From NCBI RefSeq assembly GCF_001907675.1, contig NZ_MPNT01000003.1, forward strand, positions 124,001 to 188,000: a stretch of 64,000 nucleotides of DNA, written 5' to 3'. Positions 1-9,321 of this stretch are shown here, piece by piece. Numbering within the stretch: position 1 is the stretch's first letter; every line of letters starts with the position of its first letter. The DNA comes from Mycobacterium paraffinicum (GTDB lineage: Bacteria; Actinomycetota; Actinomycetes; Mycobacteriales; Mycobacteriaceae). Both the position numbers and the translations under genes were made by a program. The notes beneath the pieces were generated by a model that worked only from the letters and a program-made list of their open reading frames with translations, ran no database searches and was not told where the DNA came from.

Positions 1-1239
1 GATCACGAGTTGCTCCACCGCGTCGGCGGCCCGGCCCCAGGGCTTGGGCCAGTGCGGCATGACGTAGCCCGTCTCGATCAGCTTGTCGCGCTGCGCCGCT
101 TTGTCCAGGGCGGCGATTTCGGCGGCGTCGGCGCGGATCCGGGTACGCAATTCTTCGGCCTCGGGCGGCAGGTCCAGGCTGTTCTCCCGTTTGGCGCCGG
201 CGGCGGTGCGCTCGAAGACATCCCGGGCCGGCGCGTCACCGCCGAACAGCGCCGTTATCACCAGCGCGCGGCGCAGGTGCAGATGCGCGTCGTGCTCCCA
301 GGTGAAACCGATACCGCCGTGCACCTGGATGTTCAGCTCGGCGTTGCGCGCATAGGCGGGAAACGCCAGGGCCGCCGCCACCGCGGCGGCCAGCTGGAAC
401 TGGTCCTCGTCCTCCGACGCCGCGCGCGAGGCGTCCCACACGGCGGCGACGCCCGATTCGGCGGCCACCAGCATGTTGGCGCAATGATGTTTGACCGCTT
501 GGAAAGTGGCGATGGTGCGCCCGAATTGCTGTCGCACCTTGGCATAGTCCACCGCGGCGTCGACGCAGTCCGCCGCGCCACCCACCGCCTCGGCGGCCAG
601 CAGCGTCCGCGCCCGGGCCAGCGCGGAGGCCCGCCCGCCGGTCAGGATGTCGTCGGCGCCGAAGCTCACGTTCTCGAGGCGGACGCGTCCGGAACGCCGG
701 GTCGGGTCGAAGTTATTCGGCACCTCGACCGATACGCCGGCACGGCCGCGCTCCAGCAGCAGCACGTCCTCGCCCGCGGCGATCAGCAACACCTCGGCCA
801 GCCCGGCGCCCAGCACGATCCCGGCGTCCCCGTCGGCGACGCCGTCCTTGAGCCGCACCCCGCCGTCCAGACCGATCCCAGCGGTGACGGTGCCGTCGAT
901 CAGCCCGGGCAACAGCCGCGACTTCTGTTCGGCGCTACCGTCTTTGGCGATCACCGCCGACGCGATCACGGTCGGCACGAACGGCCCCGGCGCCACGGCC
1001 CGGCCGAGTTCTTCGACGACCACCACGAGTTCGGGCAGCCCGAACCCGGACCCGCCGTGCTCTTCGTCGATATGCAGGCCGAGCCAGCCCAGTTCGACCA
1101 GGTTCTGCCAGAACGGCGGGCGGGGTTCCTCGGCGGCATCAAGCAGCGAGCGCGCCGCCCAGCGGGCCTTGTGCGAGGTCAGGAACGCGCGGGCGACCTC
1201 GGCGAGTTCGCGGTGGTCGTCGGTCAGTGCGATACCCAT
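1..1239 (-). CDS. fadE22: Two-domain acyl-CoA dehydrogenase, FadE22-like (partial)
   Basis: FAD-dependent acyl-CoA dehydrogenase of fatty-acid beta-oxidation. The 413 codons visible hold one acyl-CoA dehydrogenase unit (about residues 1-335), a linker, and the start of a second unit with the typical N-terminal motifs LPPEAEELRTRIRA and PHWPKPWG, so the full protein is a tandem fusion cut off by the window edge. The start is the ATG at 1239, preceded by an AGGAGGG-like Shine-Dalgarno. The double-domain form and its position next to ligB and cstA match M. tuberculosis fadE22 (Rv3061c, about 720 residues, from memory). It lies 108 bp downstream of the SDR gene on the same strand, so the two are probably cotranscribed. 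The symbol rests on synteny and architecture, not on alignment. Confidence 0.85.
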   Translation of the reverse strand, partial: MGIALTDDHRELAEVARAFLTSHKARWAARSLLDAAEEPRPPFWQNLVELGWLGLHIDEEHGGSGFGLPELVVVVEELGRAVAPGPFVPTVIASAVIAKDGSAEQKSRLLPGLIDGTVTAGIGLDGGVRLKDGVADGDAGIVLGAGLAEVLLIAAGEDVLLLERGRAGVSVEVPNNFDPTRRSGRVRLENVSFGADDILTGGRASALARARTLLAAEAVGGAADCVDAAVDYAKVRQQFGRTIATFQAVKHHCANMLVAAESGVAAVWDASRAASEDEDQFQLAAAVAAALAFPAYARNAELNIQVHGGIGFTWEHDAHLHLRRALVITALFGGDAPARDVFERTAAGAKRENSLDLPPEAEELRTRIRADAAEIAALDKAAQRDKLIETGYVMPHWPKPWGRAADAVEQLVI

Positions 1240-1347
1240 AAGGGGCCCTCCTCGCTACCGGCTGGGTAGCCTGCCCCGCTTCGAGGGGAAGCGGGGCGGC
1301 TGCCTAAAGAGTGTACTTAATGCGAGGAGGGCAACCCGTGAGGGTGG

Positions 1348-2106
1348 CTACTTGGGCGCGAAGCGCTGGCCGGCGTCCAGCCGCAGGCACTGGCCGTTGA
1401 GCATCGGGTTCTCGACGATGGCCGCCACCAGCTTGGCGTACTCGATCGGCCGGCCGAGACGCTTGGGGAAGGCGGCGTCCTTGGTCAGCGCTGACGCGAA
1501 TTCGTCGGGAATCCCCTGTGTCAACCCGGTGGCGAACAGGCTCGGTGCGATCGCGAGCACGCGGATGCCCAGCGAGCCCAGGTCGCGGGCCATGGTCAGG
1601 CACATGCCGGCGATGCCCGCCTTGGCGGCGGTGTAGGCGACCTGCCCGATCTGACCCTCGAAGGCCGCGATCGACGCGGTGTTGATAATGACGCCCCGCT
1701 CTTCGTCCTCGGGCTCGTTCTCGGCCATGTGCGCGGCGGCCAACCGGCTGATGTTGAAGGTGGCGATCAGGTTCAGGTCGATCACGGATTGGAAGGACTC
1801 CAGGTCGTGGGGACCGGACTTGGTCATCGTCCGCTTGGCGATGCCGCCGCCCGCGGTGGTGACGATGACGTGCAGGCCGCCCAGCTTGTCGACGGCGTTC
1901 TGCAGCGTCTCCTCGGTGCCCTTGAAGTCGGTGACATCGACCGGATAGAACGCGCCGCCGATGGCCTCGGCCACCGTCTTGCCGTCGGAACCCTCGCGGT
2001 CCAGGATGGCGACCTCCGCCCCGCGCTCCGCCAGCAGCTCCGCGGAAGCGCGGCCCATCCCCGACGCGCCGCCGATGACGACGACCTTCTTCCCGTTGAT
2101 CTCCAT
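1348..2106 (-). CDS. SDR-family dehydrogenase, 3-hydroxyacyl-CoA dehydrogenase type II-like
   Basis: A 252-residue classical short-chain dehydrogenase. The cofactor loop GGASGMGRA is near the N-terminus with an acidic residue after strand 2 (ILDREG), favouring NAD(H). The catalytic Ser lies in NTASIAAF and the YxxxK motif is YTAAK. The length and the AFEGQIGQVAYTAAKAG region resemble HSD17B10-type 3-hydroxyacyl-CoA dehydrogenases, which act in beta-oxidation of straight or methyl-branched acyl-CoAs; the substrate is inferred. The adjacent downstream acyl-CoA dehydrogenase fits that role. A palindrome at 2147-2156 lies just upstream and may be an operator. Confidence 0.85.
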   Translation of the reverse strand: MEINGKKVVVIGGASGMGRASAELLAERGAEVAILDREGSDGKTVAEAIGGAFYPVDVTDFKGTEETLQNAVDKLGGLHVIVTTAGGGIAKRTMTKSGPHDLESFQSVIDLNLIATFNISRLAAAHMAENEPEDEERGVIINTASIAAFEGQIGQVAYTAAKAGIAGMCLTMARDLGSLGIRVLAIAPSLFATGLTQGIPDEFASALTKDAAFPKRLGRPIEYAKLVAAIVENPMLNGQCLRLDAGQRFAPK

Positions 2107-2146
2107 CCGGACCCTTCCTTTCGGGTTGTCAGATCTCTAGCAATCT

Positions 2147-2156
2147 GTAACGTTAC
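2147..2156. promoter_or_regulatory. Palindrome in the SDR/ligB divergent promoter region
   Basis: The perfect 10-bp palindrome GTAACGTTAC lies 41 bp upstream of the SDR start and 72 bp upstream of ligB. Flanking bases CT and GCAG give a partial extension. The size and position suit a TetR-type operator, but no regulator gene is adjacent. Confidence 0.35.
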
Positions 2157-2227
2157 GCAGGAACGCTAGCCTGCGCGCCGCCGAGGGTTGACCCCGCCTT
2201 GTCCGAGAGCCATGCCAAGCTGATTTC

Positions 2228-3757
2228 GTGCTCCTTGTCGACGTGGCGACCACCTCACTTGACGTCGGCGGCACGTCGTCACGGCTGAGCAAGGTCGCCC
2301 ACATCGCCGACCTGTTGCGCCGTGCCGCCGACGAGCGCGACGAGGTCGCCATCGTGGTCTCCTGGCTCTCGGGTGAGCTGCGCCAGCGCCAGATCGGGGT
2401 CGGCTGGGCCTCGCTGCGGTCGCGGCCACCGCCAGCGTCGCATCCGACGTTGACCGTCGCCGGGGTGGACGCCGGCTTCTCGGAGATCGGGGCGGTGTCG
2501 GGCAAGGGATCCCAGGCGCGGCGCGCCGAGCTCATCGCCGGCCTGTTCGCCGCCGCGACCGACACCGAGCAGACCTTCCTGCTGCGACTGCTCGGCGGCG
2601 AGCTGCGCCAGGGGGCGCTGGCCGGGATCATGGCCGACGCGGTGGCCAAGGCCGCCGGCATCCCCGTCGCGGCGATACAGCGCGCCGCGATGTTGGGCGG
2701 GGATTTGCCCGGCGTCGCGGCGGCCGCCATGGGCGGCGACGCCCGAGCGCTGGACGCGTTCGCCCTGCGCGTCGGCCGGCCGGTCGGCCCGATGCTGGCA
2801 CAGACCGCGGCGGCGGTGTCCGACGCGCTGGAACGCCACGGCGGCACAACGATTTTCGAGGCCAAGCTGGACGGCGCGGGGGTGCAGATCCACCGGTCCG
2901 GCGACGAGGTCACCGTCTACACCCGAAGCCTCGACGACGTCACCGCCCGGCTGCCCGAAGTGGTGGAGGCGACGCTGGCGCTGCCGGTGCGTGACCTCAT
3001 CGCCGATGGCGAGGCGATCGCGCTGCGGCCCGACAACTCACCGCATCGCTTCCAGGTCACCGCGTCACGGTTCGGCCGATCGGTCGACGTGGCTAAGGCC
3101 CGTGCGGCCCAACCCCTTTCGGTGTTCTTTTTCGACATACTGCACCGCGACGGCGTCGACCTGCTCGACGCGCCGACCGCCGAGCGGCTGGCCGCCCTGG
3201 ACGCTCTGGTGCCGGCCGCGCAGCGCGTCGATCGGCTCGTCACCGGGGACGCCGCCGAGGCCGCCCGGTTTCTGGAGGCGACGCTCGCCGCCGGCCACGA
3301 GGGCGTCATGGCCAAGGCGCCGGACGCGCCGTACCAGGCCGGCCGCCGCGGCGCGGGCTGGCTGAAGGTCAAGCCGGTGCACACGCTGGACCTGGTGGTG
3401 CTGGCGGTGGAGTGGGGATCGGGGCGCCGACGCGGCAAGCTGTCCAACATCCACCTGGGCGCGCGCGACCCCGCCACGGGCGAATTCGTCATGGTGGGAA
3501 AGACTTTCAAAGGCATGACGGACGCCATGCTGGACTGGCAGACGGTGCGGTTCAGCGAACTCGCTGTCGGCGGGACCGACGGTTACGTCGTGCGGCTGCG
3601 GGCCGAGCAGGTGGTCGAGGTGGCCTTGGACGGCGTCCAGAAATCGTCGCGCTATCCCGGCGGTGTGGCGCTGCGGTTCGCCCGCGTGCTGCGTTACCGC
3701 GACGACAAAAGCCCGTCCGAGGCCGACACCATCGATACGGTGCGCACGCTGTACTGA
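2228..3757 (+). CDS. ligB: ATP-dependent DNA ligase LigB
   Basis: Member of the ATP-dependent ligase family that seals 3'-OH/5'-phosphate nicks. It has 509 residues, against about 507 for M. tuberculosis LigB (Rv3062). It consists of an N-terminal alpha-helical DNA-binding domain (about 1-180), the nucleotidyltransferase domain with the AMP-accepting Lys213 in EAKLDG, and an OB-fold (about 400-509) with the motif V region GWLKVKP before it. The start is the GTG at 2228, giving the conserved LLVDVATTS opening. One oddity: motif I of ATP-dependent ligases is KxDGxR, but this protein reads KLDGAG, with Gly218 where Arg is expected (codon GGG at 2879-2881). The rest of the frame is intact. Confidence 0.93.
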   Translation: MLLVDVATTSLDVGGTSSRLSKVAHIADLLRRAADERDEVAIVVSWLSGELRQRQIGVGWASLRSRPPPASHPTLTVAGVDAGFSEIGAVSGKGSQARRAELIAGLFAAATDTEQTFLLRLLGGELRQGALAGIMADAVAKAAGIPVAAIQRAAMLGGDLPGVAAAAMGGDARALDAFALRVGRPVGPMLAQTAAAVSDALERHGGTTIFEAKLDGAGVQIHRSGDEVTVYTRSLDDVTARLPEVVEATLALPVRDLIADGEAIALRPDNSPHRFQVTASRFGRSVDVAKARAAQPLSVFFFDILHRDGVDLLDAPTAERLAALDALVPAAQRVDRLVTGDAAEAARFLEATLAAGHEGVMAKAPDAPYQAGRRGAGWLKVKPVHTLDLVVLAVEWGSGRRRGKLSNIHLGARDPATGEFVMVGKTFKGMTDAMLDWQTVRFSELAVGGTDGYVVRLRAEQVVEVALDGVQKSSRYPGGVALRFARVLRYRDDKSPSEADTIDTVRTLY

Positions 3758-3799
3758 CAAACCGGGCGCTGCTCGTTTCGCGCGCGTAGGGTTTCGCCC

Positions 3800-6067
<2,268 letters not shown>

Positions 6068-6247
6068 CTGTTTGAAGAGGTGCGCTCGGCCGGAAATCGC
6101 GCCGGGTGGTACCTAACCCGTCGCGGCGGCGAGCTCCGCCGAAACAGGTAGTGAAGTACGCATGTCGGGCGTGATAGTTGGCCGTACGGTGACTACATAG
6201 GGCAAAACGCCTGGTCAACCGGGGAAACGGCAAGGAAGGTGCTCGAA

Positions 6248-6553
6248 ATGATGGTTCCACTCACGGGACTTCCCGACACCAACGCGTCCGTCGACGCGGC
6301 CGGTCATCAACAGCCCGCGGCGCTGCAGGCCGAAGTTTCATCCACCGAAGTTCTGATCACTCCGCAGCAGGTGCTGTTCAGCACCGCGGCCGCGCTTGCC
6401 GGCCGCGAGAGCATTGGCGGGCGGCTCGTCGCCATCATGCGGCGAATATTCGCAACCGCGCCGCACCCGTCGAGTCCGCGGCCGCGGTACTGCCCGCGAC
6501 GGTACGGATTCCTCGAAGACGCGCTCATGGCGCGCGAAATGGAAAGGCTATGA
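6248..6553 (+). CDS. Small uncharacterised protein, upstream partner of a coupled pair
   Basis: A 101-residue protein with no enzyme motif I recognise. The start is placed at the ATG at 6248 because AAGGAAGG at 6232-6239 has ideal spacing to it; the earlier in-frame GTG at 6239 overlaps that Shine-Dalgarno. The N-terminal half is acidic and polar. The middle has the motif LITPQQVLFSTAAAL, followed by a basic stretch and the ending YGFLEDALMAREMERL. Its stop overlaps the start of the next gene (ATGA at 6550-6553), implying translational coupling and a joint function. There is no signal peptide. Confidence 0.7.
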   Translation: MMVPLTGLPDTNASVDAAGHQQPAALQAEVSSTEVLITPQQVLFSTAAALAGRESIGGRLVAIMRRIFATAPHPSSPRPRYCPRRYGFLEDALMAREMERL

Positions 6554-6666
6554 ACGGCCTGACCGTCGTCGCCTCCGCTGTGCTGATGGTGCTCATCGCA
6601 ACGGGGACCTACAACCTGCAGTGGTGGCTCGAGCGTTGCGATTACGAACGCCATTTCGAGGACTGA
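6550..6666 (+). CDS. 38-residue single-pass membrane peptide
   Basis: A tiny protein coupled to the preceding gene through an ATGA overlap. Residues 3-20 form one hydrophobic helix (LTVVASAVLMVLIATGTY), followed by a short amphipathic tail with WWLERCDYERHFED. It is too short to be an enzyme; a membrane anchor or regulator for its partner is the simplest inference. Support for it being real comes from the overlap, good codon usage and the coherent hydrophobic profile, not from homology. Confidence 0.6.
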   Translation: MNGLTVVASAVLMVLIATGTYNLQWWLERCDYERHFED

Positions 6667-6720
6667 AGCGAGGGCGGCACGCCACGATAAATGGTTGCCC
6701 CAAAGTCCCCTGTGCGGTCC

Positions 6721-6726
6721 TAAAAT
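6721..6726 (+). promoter_or_regulatory. Candidate -10 box for a leaderless hsp70-like mRNA
   Basis: TAAAAT ends 6 bases before the ATG at 6733, so transcription would start at or near the A of the start codon. There is no Shine-Dalgarno before that ATG. Leaderless transcripts are common in mycobacteria. No clear -35 is seen at 17-bp spacing. Confidence 0.45.
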
Positions 6727-6732
6727 TGCGCG

Positions 6733-8262
6733 ATGAGAGTCGGCATCGACTTTGGCACCACCCACACCGTCGTTGCGGCCGTCGACCGAGGCAACTATCC
6801 CGTCATCTCGTTTGACGGCCTCGACGCGTGGCCGTCGATCGTCGCGGCTAACGCCGCCGGGGAGCTGCGGTTCGGCGCCGACGCCGCCGCGGTCCGGCAC
6901 GACCCGGGCTGGTCGGTGCTGCGGTCGTTCAAACGCCTGCTCAACGAGGCCGGACCGCAGACCGAGGTGAGCCTGGCCGGCCGCAGCCATCGCCTGGCCG
7001 ACCTGCTCACCGAGTTCCTGGCCCAGCTGAAAAGCGACCTGTTGCGCCGCTCCAATGCCAACCTCACCGCGGGGGAAACCGTCGAGGCCGCGATCAGCGT
7101 GCCGGCCAACGCCTCGAGCGCCCAACGCCTCTTGACGTTGGACGCGTTCGTGGCGGCGGGCTTCCACGTCGTCGCGCTGCTCAACGAGCCGTCGGCCGCC
7201 AGCCTGGAATACGCGCACCGCTACCGCTCCACCATCACCGCCAAGCGGGAGTACGTCCTCATCTACGACTTGGGCGGAGGCACCTTCGACGCCTCGTTGC
7301 TCAAGATGACCGGACACGCGAACGAGGTCGTCATCAGCGAGGGCATCCAGCGCCTCGGCGGCGACGACTTCGACGACGCGATCGTCGAACTGGTCCTGGA
7401 ACGGTCGCAACTGTCGGGCGTGGACGCGGCGGCCCGCGACCTGCTGCGGGAGGAGTGCGCCGCCCGCAAGGAGGCCGTGGGGCCGCAGACGCGCCGGTTC
7501 CTGGTCGACCTCACCGGGGTCGGCGGGGCGGACCGGCCGCCGTTCTCCTGCCCCGTCGACGACGTCTATTCGGTGTGCGCGCCGCTCGTCGACGAGACGA
7601 TGAAGTTGCTCGACCGCGTGCTGCACAATCCGGCCGACGGCGGCACGGGCGTGACGTGGTCGGAGGTCGCCGGCATCTACGTCGTGGGTGGCGCCGGCAG
7701 CTTCCCGCTGGTTTCCCGGATGCTGCGCACCACCTTCGGCGACAAGCGGGTCAAACGCTCGCCGCATCCCTTCGCGGCCACCGCGATCGGCCTGGCGGTC
7801 TTCCTCGACAAGGAGTCCGATTTTGAGCTGTCCGAACGCTTCTCGCGCAACTTCGGGGTCTTCCGCGAGGCCGAGGCCGGCGCCGGCGTCGTCTTCGACC
7901 CGATCGTGTGCAAGGACGTCTCCCTGCCCGCCGACGGGAGCGCCCCCCTGGTGGTGAAGCGGTCCTATCGCGCGGCGCACAACATCGGCCACTTCCGGTT
8001 CGTGGAATGCAGCCGCCTGGTCAACGGCCGACCCGACGGCGACGTGACGCCCTACGACCCGGTGCTGTTCCCCTTCGACCCGGCGCTGCATGATCGCGAC
8101 GACCTCGGGCGCCAGCCGGTCGGCCGGTGGCGGGACGGGCCCGACGTCGAGGAGCGCTACGTCATCGCACCCAGCGGCGCGGTGGAAGTCACGCTGACCA
8201 CGCAGCCGGCCGGATTCGAGCGCACCTTCCGCCTGGAGCGCCGCTCCCCCGCGAGCGCCTGA
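6733..8262 (+). CDS. Free-standing Hsp70-family protein (DnaK-like ATPase)
   Basis: An actin-fold ATPase of the Hsp70 family, 509 residues against about 625 for DnaK. The N-terminus has phosphate loop 1 (GIDFGTTHTVVA, residues 4-15). Phosphate loop 2 is DLGGGTFDASLL, preceded by LNEPSAASLEYA. The adenosine loop is VVGGAGSFPLV. After the nucleotide-binding domain (about 1-370) only about 130 residues remain, with no normal DnaK substrate-binding domain or lid. No dnaJ or grpE lies nearby, so this is not the general chaperone; a specialised client or scaffold role is likely. The ATG at 6733 gives the family N-terminus directly. Confidence 0.85.
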   Translation: MRVGIDFGTTHTVVAAVDRGNYPVISFDGLDAWPSIVAANAAGELRFGADAAAVRHDPGWSVLRSFKRLLNEAGPQTEVSLAGRSHRLADLLTEFLAQLKSDLLRRSNANLTAGETVEAAISVPANASSAQRLLTLDAFVAAGFHVVALLNEPSAASLEYAHRYRSTITAKREYVLIYDLGGGTFDASLLKMTGHANEVVISEGIQRLGGDDFDDAIVELVLERSQLSGVDAAARDLLREECAARKEAVGPQTRRFLVDLTGVGGADRPPFSCPVDDVYSVCAPLVDETMKLLDRVLHNPADGGTGVTWSEVAGIYVVGGAGSFPLVSRMLRTTFGDKRVKRSPHPFAATAIGLAVFLDKESDFELSERFSRNFGVFREAEAGAGVVFDPIVCKDVSLPADGSAPLVVKRSYRAAHNIGHFRFVECSRLVNGRPDGDVTPYDPVLFPFDPALHDRDDLGRQPVGRWRDGPDVEERYVIAPSGAVEVTLTTQPAGFERTFRLERRSPASA

Positions 8263-8269
8263 CGCGCCC

Positions 8270-9022
8270 ATGGAGCTCTATGACGTCATGCGAACGACGT
8301 TCGCGGCGCGTGAATTCACCGACGACCCGGTGCCCGACGATGTGCTGGCGCGCATTTTCGACAACGCCCGGTTCGCCCCGAGCGGCGGCAATCGACAGGG
8401 CACCCACATCACCGTCGTGCGCGACCCCGAAGCCCGGCGCCGGCTCGCCGAGCTGGGCAAGGCCGCGGCCCGCCGCTACGTCGCCCAGCTGCAGGCCGGT
8501 GAAAACCCCTGGAATCCAATCCATCCCAGCCGGGTGCCGCAGGACGTCATCGACCAGACCGACATTCCCGACACCTTCGTCGCGCCGATCACGAACGCGC
8601 CTGTCGTCCTTGTCTTTTCGGTCGACCTGACCGTCGTCGCCTCGATCGATCAGGACCTGGAGCGGGTCGGTCTGGCCGGCGGAGCGTCGGTGTACCCGTT
8701 GATCTGGAACGTCCTGCTGGCCGCCCGCGCCGAGGGGTACGGCGGCACGATCACGACGATGGCCATCGCGGCCGAGGACCAGGTTCGCCGTTTGCTGGGG
8801 ATTCCCGATCTGCACGCGATCGCCGCGGTGGTGCCCATCGGCAAGCCGGTGCGCCAGCTCACCAAACTGCGCCGCCGCCCGATCGCGGAATTCATCACCC
8901 GTGACCGTTTCGACGGTCCGGCGTTCGAAGGCTCAGACGAGGATTCCGCACGGCCACCTGGCTCATCACCCGATGCTGCACCGGGCTCGGACGCGCGCTC
9001 GCCGAAGCGGGTGCCCCGCTAG
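8270..9022 (+). CDS. Nitroreductase-family flavoprotein
   Basis: An FMN-dependent NAD(P)H oxidoreductase of the nitroreductase fold. The family start is visible (LYDVMRTTFAAREFTDDPVPDD, in part), then the FMN-binding FAPSGGNRQG (about residues 41-50), and the C-terminal GTITTMAIAAEDQVRRLLGIPD region. The conserved fold appears to end near FDGPAFEG, about residue 222. The last 28 residues are low-complexity Pro/Ser/Asp/Arg and are read from DNA that in another frame carries an SDR fragment, so the native C-terminus was probably replaced by a run-on. It starts 7 bp after the hsp70-like gene, so they are likely cotranscribed. The substrate is unknown. Confidence 0.82.
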   Translation: MELYDVMRTTFAAREFTDDPVPDDVLARIFDNARFAPSGGNRQGTHITVVRDPEARRRLAELGKAAARRYVAQLQAGENPWNPIHPSRVPQDVIDQTDIPDTFVAPITNAPVVLVFSVDLTVVASIDQDLERVGLAGGASVYPLIWNVLLAARAEGYGGTITTMAIAAEDQVRRLLGIPDLHAIAAVVPIGKPVRQLTKLRRRPIAEFITRDRFDGPAFEGSDEDSARPPGSSPDAAPGSDARSPKRVPR

Positions 9023-9050
9023 GCATTTCGGTGGCGATCGTCGAGCCGTG
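8950..9050 (+). pseudogene. SDR fragment with internal deletion
   Basis: Read in the frame starting at 8950, the DNA encodes TWLITRCCTGLGRALAEAG, a recognisable SDR cofactor-binding N-terminus (compare the consensus TWLITGxSTGLGRALAEA). This passes directly into LGISVAIVEP, which resembles the strand normally found some 150 residues later (GIKVTLVEPG). The piece has no start codon and sits out of frame inside the tail of the nitroreductase gene. It reads as a decayed SDR gene with its middle deleted. It is a fragment match by eye; alignment would settle it. Confidence 0.6.
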
Positions 9051-9148
9051 CGCACCTCGACGACCACGCCGGCGCCCTCGTGGCCAGCATAGTTGGGCTC
9101 GGGCGCCGGAATGCGCGCGTAGACCTCGGTCAGCAACGCCTTGAGCAT
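9050..9148 (-). pseudogene. Zinc alcohol dehydrogenase N-terminal fragment
   Basis: On the minus strand, from the ATG at 9148, the sequence reads MLKALLTEVYARIPAPEP followed by NYAGHEGAGVVVEV. The GHEGAGVVVEVG-type motif is characteristic of the GroES-like domain of zinc-dependent alcohol dehydrogenases. The similarity stops after about 33 residues, where the frame becomes Arg/Pro-rich nonsense. No catalytic or Rossmann domain remains. It abuts the SDR fragment and lies about 170 bp before adhE. From 9150 to 9321 I see nothing recognisable. Confidence 0.5.
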
Positions 9149-9321
9149 GGTGCGAGCGAGCCAGCCTCGCGAGGCGCGTGACCGCGAGTACCGGCGCCCG
9201 GACCGTCCCCGCGGTGACCTGGCCGGGCCGGCTCGTCGAGGGCCTTTCAGCCCTAGGCGCACCGGTGGTTTCTGCGCATCCTGGAGCCCGCAGTGTCCCT
9301 TCCCAAGCCGAGAACGCGATC

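Noticed and set aside
1262..1267. GGGTAG as a SigF -10 between fadE22 and the SDR gene
   Set aside because: It points along the plus strand, where no gene follows, and has no GTTT at the right distance.
6307..8271. 654-residue minus-strand frame opposite the hsp70-like gene
   Set aside because: Arg/Gly/Asp-rich shadow without family features.
9178..9321. Extended N-terminus of AdhE from GTG 9178
   Set aside because: The added 48 residues have no AdhE similarity; the family starts at the ATG at 9322.
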